Assembly: GCF_042677005.1 (NCBI RefSeq)
Contig: NZ_JBHTIF010000001.1
Span: forward strand, 2,418,001 to 2,482,000
Source of the DNA: Lysobacter_I brunescens
GTDB taxonomy: Bacteria > Pseudomonadota > Gammaproteobacteria > Xanthomonadales > Xanthomonadaceae
DNA length: 64,000 nt
Direction of reading: 5' to 3'
In this document: positions 7,973-16,026 of the stretch, in pieces
Layout of the letters: the number at the start of each line of letters is the position of its first letter
How positions within the stretch are numbered: position 1 is the stretch's first letter
Made by a program: the position numbers and the translations under genes
Notes under the pieces: generated by a model
Told to the model about the DNA's origin: nothing
Databases searched by the model: none
Seen by the model: only the letters and a program-made list of their open reading frames with translations

Positions 7973-8012
7973 CGTCGTGTGTTTCGATCCCGTGAGGGCC
8001 GATCCCGGGGGA

Positions 8013-9032
8013 TCAGTAGGGCATGGTCTTGGCCCAGTAGGCTTCGATCTGCTTGACCAGCGCGTCCGGCAGCGGCACGTAGTCGAGCGACTTGGCCTGG
8101 GCATCGCCGTTGGCGTACACCCAGCGGAAGAATTCCTTGGCGGCCTTGGCGCCGGCGGCATTCTTCGGCTTCTTGTACATCAGGATGAAGTTGGTCGCGG
8201 CGATCGGCCAGGCCTGCTCGCCCGGGGCGTTGGTCATGACCAGGTAGAAGTCCTTCGCCGAGGCCCAGTTGGCGCTCGCGGCGGCGGCCTGGAAGGTTTC
8301 GTCGTTCGGCAGCACGAAGTTGCCGGCGGCGTTCTTCATGCGGACGTAGGTCAGCTTGTTCTGCAGCGCGTACGAGAACTCGACGTAGCCGATGCCGCCG
8401 CGGATCTGCTTGACGAACGCGGCCACGCCTTCGTTGCCCTTGCCGCCCACGCCGACCGGCCACTTGACCGAGTTGCCTTCGCCGACCGTCGACTTCCAGT
8501 CGCCGCTGACCTTCGACAGGTAGTTGGTGAAGTTGAAGGTGGTGCCCGAGCCATCGGAACGGCGCACGATGGTGATCTTCAGCGACGGCAGCTTCACGCC
8601 GCCGTTCAGCGCGGCGATGCGCGGGTCGTCCCACATCGTGATCTTGCCCAGGAAGATGTCGGCCAGCAGCGGACCGTCGAACTTCATCGCGCCCGAGGCC
8701 ACGCCCGGGATGTTGACCACCGGCACCACGCCGCCGATCACCGAGGGGAACTGGGCCAGGCCGGCCTTCGCCAGGTCTTCCGGCTTCTGCGGGGCATCGG
8801 ACGAACCGAAGTCGACCGTGCCGGCCTTGATCTGGGCGATGCCGCCGCCGGAACCGATGGACTGGTAGTTGACGCGCACGTTCTTCGCCTTGGCGTAGTC
8901 GGCCGACCACTTGGTCATGACCGGGAACACGAAGGTGGCGCCGGCGCCGGTGATGTCGTTGGCGTGGGCGTTGAAGAGGGTGCCGCCGGCCAGGATCAGC
9001 GCGGCAGCCTGCAGTTTGAACGACTTGAACAC
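8013..9032 (-). CDS. pstS: Periplasmic phosphate-binding protein PstS
   Basis: This is the high-affinity phosphate receptor of the Pst importer, about 339 residues with a Sec signal peptide (hydrophobic part LQAAALILAGGTLFNAHA, cut before NDITGAGATF). Family phosphate-contact motifs are GAGATFVFPV, SIGSGGGI, DFGSSDAP and RRSDGSGTTFNF. I prefer the GTG at 9032 (reading MFKSFKLQAAAL), because AGGAG lies 7 bases before it. The ATG at 9047, five codons earlier, has no such site. A PhoB box array stands 68 bases upstream, so expression should rise on phosphate starvation. Confidence 0.95.
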   Translation of the reverse strand: MFKSFKLQAAALILAGGTLFNAHANDITGAGATFVFPVMTKWSADYAKAKNVRVNYQSIGSGGGIAQIKAGTVDFGSSDAPQKPEDLAKAGLAQFPSVIGGVVPVVNIPGVASGAMKFDGPLLADIFLGKITMWDDPRIAALNGGVKLPSLKITIVRRSDGSGTTFNFTNYLSKVSGDWKSTVGEGNSVKWPVGVGGKGNEGVAAFVKQIRGGIGYVEFSYALQNKLTYVRMKNAAGNFVLPNDETFQAAAASANWASAKDFYLVMTNAPGEQAWPIAATNFILMYKKPKNAAGAKAAKEFFRWVYANGDAQAKSLDYVPLPDALVKQIEAYWAKTMPY

Positions 9033-9083
9033 GGAGGTGCTCCTCATGAGGGTGACTGACCGGGACGCACCCGGTTGGCGCAC

Positions 9084-9139
9084 ATTCCATCGGACCCGCA
9101 TGACAGCCGTGTGTTTCGAACATGACAGTGAAGTTACAA
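9084..9139 (-). promoter_or_regulatory. PhoB box array and -10 element for pstS
   Basis: Read on the minus strand there are three CTGTCAT-type heptamers in phase with the 11-base PhoB unit: TTGTAAC (9133-9139), CTGTCAT (9122-9128) and, 22 bases further on, a second perfect CTGTCAT (9100-9106). Exactly 10 bases after the last heptamer is TGGAAT (9084-9089), a fair -10 element, the geometry known for Pho promoters. This is direct sequence evidence that pstSCAB-phoU is controlled by the PhoB encoded at 29.6 kb. Confidence 0.8.
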
Positions 9140-9233
9140 TTTCACGCGACTGCCATGATCCGTTCCCGGCGTACCGGCAAGGCGCGACCGTACCTCTCAG
9201 CACGGCTTCGTGCCCGGACGGGCGCTGTTACCG

Positions 9234-9251
9234 CAGTCATCGAACGGTCAT
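9234..9251 (+). promoter_or_regulatory. PhoB box for the phosphate porin
   Basis: CAGTCAT (9234-9240) and CGGTCAT (9245-9251) form a direct repeat with the 7-4-7 Pho box spacing. Each differs from CTGTCAT at one base. It points toward the porin start 141 bases downstream. No good -10 stands at the canonical 10-base distance; CAGAAT at 9271-9276 is a weaker candidate. The pstS/porin gap of about 360 bases (9033-9391) therefore carries two divergent PhoB sites and no gene that I can see. Confidence 0.7.
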
Positions 9252-9391
9252 GTCCGGCACACGCGATTGTCAGAATTTGGCCGCAAGCTGCCCCGGTTTC
9301 ACAAGGCCTTAACGACTCCCCGCCTCGGTCATCCGGCCTCCGGCGGGTGCGGTCGCAGTCCCGCTCATTTATTCCCACTCAGGACATCACC

Positions 9392-10693
9392 ATGCGTTAT
9401 TCCCTTCTCGCGCTCGCCGTCGGCGCCGCGCTCGCCGGTACCAGCCTCGATGCGTCGGCCCAGTCCCGCGACAGCGAAATCGAGGCCCTCAAGGCGCAGA
9501 TCGCCGAGCTGATGGAAAAGGTCCAGTCGCTCGAAGAGCGCACGGATGCGCAGTCCGACGTCAACATCGACACTGCCCAGCGCCTTGATGACATGTCGGC
9601 CAAGACGCCGGCCGTCGAGACCAAGGGCGGCATCAAGATCACGTCCCCGGACAAGAAGTTCGAAGCCCAGCTCGGTGGCCGCATCCATTTCGACGCCTAT
9701 GCCTTCGACCGCGACATCGCGGCGACGACCGGCACCACCGAGTTCCGCCGCGCGCGCCTGACCCTCAAGGGCAAGGCGCTGGGCTGGGACTACGTGATGG
9801 AGCAGGATTTCGGCGCCGGCACCAACCTCGACGGCCTGCGCGATCTCTACATCGCGAAGAACGCGCTCGGCGGCAAGTTCACCATCGGCCATTTCAAGCC
9901 GTACCGTTCGATGGAAGAGCTGACCAGCTCGAACGAACTGCTGATGATGGAGCGCCCGTTCGCTTCGGCCACGGGCCTGTTCAATGGTCGCCAGTTCCAG
10001 CAGGGCGTGGGCTACCAGCGCAGCACCGACAGCTACACCGCAGGTCTCTCGGTCTTCAACCTGCGCGGCGCGGCTGGCGTGCGCAATGAAGGCGTCGGCG
10101 CTGCCGGTCGCTTCACCTGGGCGCCGATCAACCGCGACAACGCGACCCTGCACCTGGGTGCATGGTTCAGCATCGAGGATCTGAACCAGGGCTCGGCCAC
10201 CACCAGCGCCAGCGTGTCGTACGCCGGTCGTCGCGGTCCGTCGCAGACCATCGCCAGCGTCAACGGTCTGTCCGGCGACAAGATCACCGCCTATGCCGCC
10301 GAAGTCGCGGGCTCGTTCGGCCCGACCTTCTTCCAGGGCGAATACGTGCAGTCCACGTTCGAGCAGCCCTTCCGCGCCCCGGACCAGGACGTGGTGACCT
10401 GGTACCTGCAGGGTAGCTGGATGCTCAACGGCGGCCACAAGCCGTACAAGTCCGCCACCGGTTTCTTCGGCTCGCCGAAGGTCGGCGAGAACGGTCTGTG
10501 GGAACTGACCGCGCGCTACGACACGATCGAGAACAAGGACATCCGCAACCGCGAAGCCAGCAGCTGGCTGCTCGGCCTGAACTACTACGTCAACCCGAAC
10601 CTGCGCTTCATGCTCAACTACACGAAGGGCGAGAACGAAGTGAACGGCGACGAGACCGCGCAGTACGCACTGCGCACCCAGTTCAGCTTCTGA
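9392..10693 (+). CDS. Phosphate-selective outer-membrane porin (OprO/OprP family)
   Basis: This 433-residue outer-membrane channel supplies phosphate to PstS. It has a signal peptide with cleavage likely after SLDASAQ (about residue 24). A short coiled coil follows (EIEALKAQIAELMEKVQSLEER, about 28-49), the usual trimerisation element of OprP/OprO proteins. Next come a family start motif QLGGRIHFDAYAFD and a beta-rich body with alternating aromatic strands. The last residue is Phe (RTQFSF), as required for barrel assembly. It is divergent from pstS and carries its own Pho box. An intrinsic terminator follows immediately. Whether it prefers phosphate, polyphosphate or another anion cannot be read from sequence. 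Confidence 0.9.
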   Translation: MRYSLLALAVGAALAGTSLDASAQSRDSEIEALKAQIAELMEKVQSLEERTDAQSDVNIDTAQRLDDMSAKTPAVETKGGIKITSPDKKFEAQLGGRIHFDAYAFDRDIAATTGTTEFRRARLTLKGKALGWDYVMEQDFGAGTNLDGLRDLYIAKNALGGKFTIGHFKPYRSMEELTSSNELLMMERPFASATGLFNGRQFQQGVGYQRSTDSYTAGLSVFNLRGAAGVRNEGVGAAGRFTWAPINRDNATLHLGAWFSIEDLNQGSATTSASVSYAGRRGPSQTIASVNGLSGDKITAYAAEVAGSFGPTFFQGEYVQSTFEQPFRAPDQDVVTWYLQGSWMLNGGHKPYKSATGFFGSPKVGENGLWELTARYDTIENKDIRNREASSWLLGLNYYVNPNLRFMLNYTKGENEVNGDETAQYALRTQFSF

Positions 10694-10721
10694 TCGATCT
10701 CTCTCCGATCGAAGTCGAACG

Positions 10722-10752
10722 AAACCCCGGCATGCCGGGGTTTCGTTTTTTT
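10722..10752 (+). terminator. Intrinsic terminator of the porin gene
   Basis: AAACCCCGGC and GCCGGGGTTT form a 10-bp stem around an AT centre, followed by CG and seven T residues, 28 bases after the stop codon. Confidence 0.9.
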
Positions 10753-10774
10753 CGGAGCACGATGCGCGGATCCG

Positions 10775-11536
10775 CTATGCCTCGCCGTGTTCGCTCTTGT
10801 CCTTGAACCGGCAGACATCCCGGATCGGGCAGCGCCAGCATTCGGGCCGGCGCGCCTTGCAGGTGTAGCGGCCATGCAGGATCAGCCAGTGGTGCGCATC
10901 CTGCAGGAATTCAGCTGGCACGCGCGCGAGCAGCGCGCGCTCCACCGTGAGCACGTTCGCGCCCGGCGCCAGCCCCGTTCGGTTCGACACGCGGAAGATG
11001 TGCGTATCGACCGCCATCGTCGGCTCGCCGAAGGCGGTGTTCAGCACCACGTTCGCGGTCTTGCGGCCGACCCCGGGCAGCGCTTCCAGCGCTTCGCGGT
11101 CGCGCGGCACCTCGCCGCCGTGCTCGGCGACCAGCCGTTCGCACAGCGTGATCACATTGGCGGCCTTGGTGTTGAACAGCCCGATCGTCGAGATGTACGA
11201 CTTCAGCCGTTCCACGCCGAGCGCGGCGATCGCCTGCGGCGTGTTCGCGACCGGATACAGCCGCCGCGTGGCCTTGTTCACGCCGACATCGGTGGCCTGT
11301 GCCGACAGCACCACTGCGACCAGCAGCTCGAAGGGCGTCGTGTATTCCAGCTCGGTCTGCGGATGCGGATTCAGCTCGCGCAGGCGCTCGAACATCACCT
11401 GGATGTCCTCGGGCGGCATGCCGCCGCGCGGCGCACGCCTGCCGGGCGCTTTTTTCTTCACGGCGTTCTTCACGGCCTTCTTCGCCGCTTTCCGGGTGGC
11501 CTTGGCTGCGGTGTTCGCGGTCTTCTTCGTCGCCAT
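10775..11536 (-). CDS. nth: Endonuclease III (DNA glycosylase/AP lyase)
   Basis: This base-excision repair enzyme removes oxidised pyrimidines and nicks AP sites. It is 253 residues. The helix-hairpin-helix LPGVGRKTANVV (153-164) contains the catalytic Lys159. The catalytic Asp177 lies in AVDTHIFRVSNR. The [4Fe-4S] cluster ligands are Cys226, Cys233, Cys236 and Cys242 (C-x6-C-x2-C-x5-C). The first ~35 residues are an Ala/Lys-rich, histone-H1-like extension absent from the 211-residue E. coli enzyme, probably a DNA-binding tail. It follows the Cys-pair protein by 7 bases and is the last gene of a three-gene minus-strand unit. Confidence 0.94.
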   Translation of the reverse strand: MATKKTANTAAKATRKAAKKAVKNAVKKKAPGRRAPRGGMPPEDIQVMFERLRELNPHPQTELEYTTPFELLVAVVLSAQATDVGVNKATRRLYPVANTPQAIAALGVERLKSYISTIGLFNTKAANVITLCERLVAEHGGEVPRDREALEALPGVGRKTANVVLNTAFGEPTMAVDTHIFRVSNRTGLAPGANVLTVERALLARVPAEFLQDAHHWLILHGRYTCKARRPECWRCPIRDVCRFKDKSEHGEA

Positions 11537-11543
11537 GCGCGGC

Positions 11544-11924
11544 TCAGTCGGATCGTTTCGCCGCAGCCTTGGCCTTCGCGCGTGCGAGCGCGGCCAGCGC
11601 GGCGGAGGGCAGGGCGGGGGCGGCTTTCGGCTGGTCGGTCGGCGGCAGTGCGGCTGCGCGACGCCGAGCCTTCGCTTCCGCGCGCTCCGCCAGCCGAGTC
11701 TGTCGCGCCCGATAGCGTTCACGCGCGGCCAGCGCGCGCAGGCGCGCATCGCGGGCGGCCAGCACGGCCGCAACTCGCGGCGCGCAGGCATCGCAACCAG
11801 CCGATGGCGCTTCAAATGCCAGCAGGCCGCGTTCGATCGCACCATCCAGGTTGTCTGCGGCGACGGCATCGGCCAGCGCCGCGACGCCGCTGTCGCGACA
11901 GACCGGGCAGGCGTCGGCGCTCAT
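11544..11924 (-). CDS. Conserved hypothetical protein with two Cys-x2-Cys pairs
   Basis: This 126-residue protein has two Cys pairs, CPVC near residue 6 and CDAC near residue 44, each preceded by acidic/Ala-rich helical sequence. The pattern suggests a zinc-ribbon-like metal site. The C-terminal half is a long, charged Ala/Arg/Lys helix (AERAEAKARRRAAALPP and AALARAKAKAAAKRSD). I do not recognise a named family. The start ATG overlaps the stop of the crotonase gene (ATGA), and nth begins 7 bases after its end, so it is translated between them. The basic tail recalls the Lys-rich extension of the adjacent Nth, which hints at nucleic-acid association; this is inference. Confidence 0.7.
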   Translation of the reverse strand: MSADACPVCRDSGVAALADAVAADNLDGAIERGLLAFEAPSAGCDACAPRVAAVLAARDARLRALAARERYRARQTRLAERAEAKARRRAAALPPTDQPKAAPALPSAALAALARAKAKAAAKRSD

Positions 11925-12733
11925 CGGCCGGTGAAGCGCGGCTTGCGACGCGCCAGGAACGCATGCGTGCCCTCGCGCATGTCCTCGGTCGAGAAGGTCA
12001 GGCCGAACTGCGCGGATTCGTATTCCAGGCCTTCCTCCAGCCCGCATTCGCCGCCGACGTTGATGCAGTCGATCATCCCGCGCAGGGCCAGCGGCGCGGA
12101 CGCGGCCAGCTGTTCGGCGACCTTGATCGTCTCGGCCTGCAGCTCGGCGGCCGGGACCACGCGGTTGACGATGCCCAGCTGCGCCGCGCGGGCGGCGTCG
12201 ATCGGGGTGCCGAGCAGGCACAGTTCGAGCGTGGCGGCCCGGCCGGCCAGGCGCAGCAGGCGCTGGGTGCCGCCGAAGCCGGGGATCAGGCCGAGGTTGA
12301 TCTCGGGCTGGCCGACCTTCGCGGTCTCGGCAGCGATCCGCAGGTGGCAGCACATGGCCAGTTCCAGGCCGCCGCCGAGGGCGAAGCCGTTGACCATCGC
12401 GATCACCGGCTTGGGCATCTTCTCGACCCGTCGCATCATCCGCGTGCCGCGCAGCGAGAAGTCGCGGGCCTCGGCCGGGGTCAGACCGCTCATCTCGGCG
12501 ATGTCGGCACCGGCGACGAAGGCCTTGGGGCCGCTGCCGGTCAGCACGACCACGCGCACGGCCTGATCGGCCGCCGCCGCGTCGAAGGCGGCATGCAGGG
12601 CGTCCAGGGTCGCCGAGTTCAGGGCGTTCAGGCGCTCGGGGCGGTCGACGGCGATCACCCGGACGACGCCATGCCCTTCGACGGGGCGGTCTTCGATCTT
12701 CAGGACGGGAGCGGGCTGGGCGTCTTGGCTCAT
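11921..12733 (-). CDS. Enoyl-CoA hydratase/isomerase family (crotonase) protein
   Basis: This 270-residue crotonase-fold enzyme acts on CoA thioesters, most likely hydrating trans-2-enoyl-CoA in fatty-acid or amino-acid breakdown. The oxyanion-hole motifs are AFVAGADIAEM (about 78-88) and NGFALGGGLELAMCCHLRIA (about 111-130). Catalytic Glu candidates occur in GGGLELAM and in VGQPEINLGLIPGFGG (about 138-153), both present in true hydratases. The ATG at 12733 gives the family length of ~260. It is the first gene of a unit with the Cys-pair protein and nth, which have no obvious metabolic link to it. Confidence 0.85.
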   Translation of the reverse strand: MSQDAQPAPVLKIEDRPVEGHGVVRVIAVDRPERLNALNSATLDALHAAFDAAAADQAVRVVVLTGSGPKAFVAGADIAEMSGLTPAEARDFSLRGTRMMRRVEKMPKPVIAMVNGFALGGGLELAMCCHLRIAAETAKVGQPEINLGLIPGFGGTQRLLRLAGRAATLELCLLGTPIDAARAAQLGIVNRVVPAAELQAETIKVAEQLAASAPLALRGMIDCINVGGECGLEEGLEYESAQFGLTFSTEDMREGTHAFLARRKPRFTGR

Positions 12734-12947
12734 GGGTCGCGGGGGCCTTGTTCGGAGTCGGATGGACCGCCTGGCGGCGGCGGGGAACTTGTCGGCGGAC
12801 CGCCGGTCGGACGGGGAGTCCTCAGTGGCGGTTAAGTGCGGCGGACAGTATTCTAGTCCGCTGTTCATGGAACCCATACCGGGGCGGCTCGGCCGCCCCG
12901 ATCCTTGCCGGGAAGTCCCGGCATATCCCATCCCGGAGAGTTACTGA

Positions 12948-13715
12948 ATGAAGTTGCGTCTGCTCGTCGCCGCCAGCCTGGCGGCTCTGGCCCTGACCGC
13001 GGGTACCGTCTCGGCCCAGGACACCACGTCCGACAAGGGCAAGCTCAGCTACGCCCTTGGCTACCGCGCCGGCATGAGCCTGCAGCCGATCGTCGCCAGC
13101 GGCGAACAGGTCGACATGAACACCTTCATCAAGGCCGTGCAGGACGCGATGGCCGGCAAGCAGGTCGCGGTGCCGGAAGACCAGCTCCAGGCTGCGATGG
13201 AAGGCCTGCGCACCCGCATGGCCGCCAAGTACAAGGCCGAACTCGAGAAGCGCGCCGCCAAGAACAAGGCCGACGGCGACACCTACCTGGCCCAGAACAA
13301 GGGCAAGGCGGGCGTGAAGGTCCTGCCGAGCGGCGTGCAGTACAAGGTGGTCGAGGCCGGCAGCGGCGCCAAGCCGACCCAGGCCAACCAGGTCACCCTC
13401 GAATTCAAGAGCACGCTGCCCGACGGCACCGTGGTCGCCGACACCAGCGTCGCCAGCGAAGGCCAGCCGGCCGGTCCGGTCACCGTGCGCCTGAGCGAGA
13501 TCCCGCTGCCGGGCCTGCGCGAAGCGCTGCAGCAGATGCCGTCCGGCGCCCGCTGGGAAGTCGCGATCCCGGGCAAGCTCGCCCACGGCGACAGCATCGA
13601 GAAGGCCGGCCCGATGGCCAACCAGGTCGTGCTGTTCAACATCAAGCTGGTGAACGTCGGTCCGGTCGTGGCGGCCCCGACGCAGCAGCAGGGCGCCGCG
13701 CAGCCGCGCAACTGA
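12948..13715 (+). CDS. Secreted FKBP-type peptidyl-prolyl isomerase-like protein (FkpA/Mip type)
   Basis: This 255-residue protein has a signal peptide ending in VSA-Q (residue ~23). A dimerising helical N-terminal domain (SYALGYRAGMSLQPI to KYKAELEKRAAKNKADG, about 33-110) is followed by a C-terminal FKBP domain (about 120-240). The order matches periplasmic FkpA/Mip chaperones. The active-site residues are eroded: the usual FDSS after the DG turn is VVADTS here, the GW of the substrate pocket is missing, and only the late IPGKLAHGDS loop is kept. It may therefore act mainly as a chaperone. The last ~15 residues are Gln/Ala/Pro-rich. It is monocistronic with a hairpin after the stop. Confidence 0.85.
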   Translation: MKLRLLVAASLAALALTAGTVSAQDTTSDKGKLSYALGYRAGMSLQPIVASGEQVDMNTFIKAVQDAMAGKQVAVPEDQLQAAMEGLRTRMAAKYKAELEKRAAKNKADGDTYLAQNKGKAGVKVLPSGVQYKVVEAGSGAKPTQANQVTLEFKSTLPDGTVVADTSVASEGQPAGPVTVRLSEIPLPGLREALQQMPSGARWEVAIPGKLAHGDSIEKAGPMANQVVLFNIKLVNVGPVVAAPTQQQGAAQPRN

Positions 13716-13741
13716 CCTGCGGTTCGCCCCAGTGGTTCCGC

Positions 13742-13766
13742 ATCACGCCGGTTCGCCCGGCGTGAT
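13742..13766 (+). terminator. Hairpin after the FKBP-like gene
   Basis: ATCACGCCGG and CCGGCGTGAT form a 10-bp stem with a TTCGC loop, 26 bases after the stop. Only a short GTGTTT tail follows, so termination may be incomplete and could read into the next operon. Confidence 0.6.
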
Positions 13767-13800
13767 GTGTTTCCGGGCCGCGATTTCGTATCGTGACCCG

Positions 13801-14052
13801 ATGCCCCCCCTGTCGCCCCCCCCCATTCCCGCGCCGATGACCTCGCCCATGCGTCCCATGCTCACCCCCTGCATCGGCGTCTGCACCCTCGATCCGCAGG
13901 GCTATTGCGACGGTTGCCGGCGCACAGGCACCGAGATCGCGATGTGGTCGTCGATGGGCGATGCCGCCCGCGAGCACTTCATGTCCGTGATCCTGCCCGA
14001 TCGCGAGGCCCGTGACGCCGCAGGGCTGCCGCTGGACGCCGTCCGCCGATGA
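13801..14052 (+). CDS. DUF1289 small Cys-rich protein
   Basis: DUF1289 proteins are short, putative iron-sulphur or zinc proteins of unknown role. The conserved core TPCIGVCTLDPQGYCDGCRRT holds four Cys residues in the C-x3-C...C-x2-C pattern, and EIAMWSSMGDAAREHFM after it is the usual family tail. Several ATG codons are possible (13801, 13837, 13849). The first leads through a Pro-rich stretch, so the true N-terminus may be one of the later two. Its stop overlaps the Nudix start (ATGA), indicating an operon with the Nudix hydrolase and probably the sulfurtransferase. Confidence 0.8.
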   Translation: MPPLSPPPIPAPMTSPMRPMLTPCIGVCTLDPQGYCDGCRRTGTEIAMWSSMGDAAREHFMSVILPDREARDAAGLPLDAVRR

Positions 14053-14678
14053 CGCCGGCCTGGTCATTGCCGCAATTGTCCCGCGCCCTGCATGCGCCCG
14101 GTGCGCCCCTGCCGCAATCGCCGTGGAACCTGGACGAACTCGCCGACCTGCTCGGCGATGCCCCTGCGGTCGATGCCGCCGTGCTGGTCGGCCTGGTGCC
14201 GCGCGCGGACGGCCCCCGGGTATTGCTGACCCGGCGTACCGACAGCCTGCGCAACCATGCCGGGCAGGTGAGCTTTCCCGGCGGCCGCATCGAGCACGAC
14301 GATGCCGATGCCATCGCCGCCGCGATGCGCGAAGCGCAGGAGGAAATCGGCCTGGCGCCGTCGCTGGTCGTGCCGCTGGGCCTGCTCGATCCGCTCGTCA
14401 CGATCACCGGGTTCCGCGTGCTGCCGGTGGTGGCCTGCATCGAACCGCACTACGAGCCGGTGCCCGATCCCGGCGAAGTCGCCGAAGTCTTCGAGGTCGG
14501 CCTCGATTTCCTGATGCACCCCGACAACCTCCGGCGCATCGAGCTGCAGCATCGCGGGCGCACGCGGCACGTGCTCGAATTCCGCAGCGCGCCCGAAGCG
14601 CCGCAGCATCGCATCTGGGGCGTCACCGCTTCGATCCTGTTCAACCTGCGCGAGCGACTCGCGCGCGAATCCGCCTGA
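14049..14678 (+). CDS. Nudix hydrolase, CoA pyrophosphatase type (NudL-like)
   Basis: This 209-residue protein is predicted to cleave CoA or oxidised CoA to 3',5'-ADP and phosphopantetheine. The Nudix box runs from about residue 78 to 101 (GGRIEHDD...MREAQEEIGL) and holds the metal-binding REAQEE core. The motif just before it, LLTRRTDSLRNHAGQVSFPG (59-78), is the UPF0035 signature that marks CoA-specific Nudix enzymes. It overlaps the DUF1289 gene by 4 bases and precedes the sulfurtransferase gene by 22 bases. Confidence 0.9.
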   Translation: MTPAWSLPQLSRALHAPGAPLPQSPWNLDELADLLGDAPAVDAAVLVGLVPRADGPRVLLTRRTDSLRNHAGQVSFPGGRIEHDDADAIAAAMREAQEEIGLAPSLVVPLGLLDPLVTITGFRVLPVVACIEPHYEPVPDPGEVAEVFEVGLDFLMHPDNLRRIELQHRGRTRHVLEFRSAPEAPQHRIWGVTASILFNLRERLARESA

Positions 14679-14700
14679 GCGGACGCATCCCGGAGGCTGC

Positions 14701-15564
14701 ATGACTGCATGGACCACGCTCGTCGACGCAGAAACGCTCGCGTCGCATCTCCACGAAGCCGATCCGAAGCAGGCCGACCTGCGCATCTTCGACTGCCGTT
14801 TCGCGCTCAACGACACCACTGCAGGCGAGCGCGCATGGGCCGAGGCGCATCTGCCGGGCGCACGCTACGCGCACCTGGATCGCGATCTGTCCGGTCCGCA
14901 TGCGCCCGGCGCGGGGCGTCATCCCTGGCCGTCGGCGGTGGCGTTCGGCGACTGGCTCGGCCGCAATGGCGTCACACCCAATATCCAGGTCGTCGCCTAC
15001 GACGCAGGCGACGGCGCATTCGCGGCGCGCCTGTGGTGGATGCTGCGCGTCGCCGGGCATGCGCGCGTGGCGGTGCTCGACGGCGGCTTCGCGCGCTGGA
15101 CTGCCCTGGGGCTGCCCACCGATGCCGATGCAAGCGATGTCGCGGCGACGTCGTATCCGCTGCGCTTCGATGATGCACGCCTGCTCGACGCCGACGCCGT
15201 CGCTGCCCGTGTCGCCGCCGGCGACCTGCTGCTCGATGCGCGCGGCGGCGAACGCTTCCGTGGCGAGGTCGAACCGATCGATCGCGTCGCCGGACACGTC
15301 CCCGGTGCGATCAACCGGCCGTATCCGCTGAATCTCGAAGACGGCCGCTTCAAGCCGGCCTCGCGACTGGCGGAGGAGTTCGGTGCGCTGCTTTCGGGAC
15401 GCCCGGCCTCGCAGGTCATCGCGATGTGCGGCTCGGGCGTGACCGCCTGCCACCACCTGCTGGCGATGGCCCATGCCGGCCTGCCCGGCGCTTCCCTGTT
15501 CACCGGATCGTGGAGCGGCTGGATCGATGATCCCGCGCGTGCCATCGCCACCGGTGCCGACTGA
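14701..15564 (+). CDS. sseA: 3-mercaptopyruvate sulfurtransferase (two rhodanese domains)
   Basis: This 287-residue enzyme has an inactive N-terminal rhodanese domain and an active C-terminal one. The active-site loop is CGSGVTA with Cys243. The CGSG(V/I)TA form is typical of 3-mercaptopyruvate sulfurtransferases, whereas thiosulfate enzymes have CRxGx(R/T). Domain marks are FDCRFALNDT near residue 30, LPGARYAHLDRDLSG near 57-71, and the inter-domain GHVPGAINRPYPLNLEDG near 200. The likely role is transfer of sulfur from mercaptopyruvate to thiols or cyanide in the cytoplasm. A GGAGG site precedes the ATG. Confidence 0.92.
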   Translation: MTAWTTLVDAETLASHLHEADPKQADLRIFDCRFALNDTTAGERAWAEAHLPGARYAHLDRDLSGPHAPGAGRHPWPSAVAFGDWLGRNGVTPNIQVVAYDAGDGAFAARLWWMLRVAGHARVAVLDGGFARWTALGLPTDADASDVAATSYPLRFDDARLLDADAVAARVAAGDLLLDARGGERFRGEVEPIDRVAGHVPGAINRPYPLNLEDGRFKPASRLAEEFGALLSGRPASQVIAMCGSGVTACHHLLAMAHAGLPGASLFTGSWSGWIDDPARAIATGAD

Positions 15565-15586
15565 GTCCCGCACGGTTTTGCGCATC

Positions 15587-15949
15587 ATGCACGTCGAACT
15601 CTGGCACAACCCCGCCTGCAGCAACTCGCGCAACGCCCTCGCGCTGATCCGCGAGGCCGGCATCGAGCCGGTCGTGGTCGAGTACCTGAAGACGCCGCCG
15701 TCGAAGGCGCGTCTGGCCGAGGTGATCGCGGCGGCCGGGCTGACGGTGCGCGAGGCGATCCGCGAAAAGGAAGCGGTCCATGTCGAGCAGGGACTGGGTG
15801 ATCCATCGCTGTCGGACGACGACCTGCTTGCTGCCATGGTTGCCACGCCGGTATTGATCAACCGGCCGTTCGTGGTCTCGCCGCTCGGCACACGGCTGGC
15901 GCGTCCGCCCGAGCGCGTGATCGAGATCCTGCCGCCACGCCTGGCGTAG
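15587..15949 (+). CDS. arsC: ArsC-family arsenate reductase (glutaredoxin type)
   Basis: This 120-residue thioredoxin-fold protein begins at the ATG giving MHVELWHNPACSNSR. The catalytic Cys11 is in the NPAC motif. The Arg residues that bind arsenate in E. coli ArsC have counterparts in REAIREKEAV (about 60) and in LINRPFVVSPLGTRLARPPE (about 88-107). That favours true arsenate reduction with glutathione and glutaredoxin over the Spx/YffB group. No arsB or arsR is adjacent. The stop codon TAG coincides with the first three bases of a palindromic repeat (15947-15968). It lies 22 bases after sseA and is probably co-transcribed with it. Confidence 0.88.
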   Translation: MHVELWHNPACSNSRNALALIREAGIEPVVVEYLKTPPSKARLAEVIAAAGLTVREAIREKEAVHVEQGLGDPSLSDDDLLAAMVATPVLINRPFVVSPLGTRLARPPERVIEILPPRLA

Positions 15950-15969
15950 AGCGCAGCTTGCTGCGCTGA
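15947..15969. repeat. TAG-headed palindromic repeat overlapping the arsC stop
   Basis: TAG followed by the palindrome AGCGCAGCTTGCTGCGCT belongs to the same family as the copies at 22.2, 24.3 and 63.9 kb. Both arms carry compensating changes (GCGCA/TGCGC instead of GCGGA/TCCGC), which keeps the hairpin intact. Confidence 0.7.
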
Positions 15970-16026
15970 TGATGTTCCGGGAGATGTGCGCGGAGCCGGT
16001 TCCGTTCCACGGCGACTGCGACAGGC

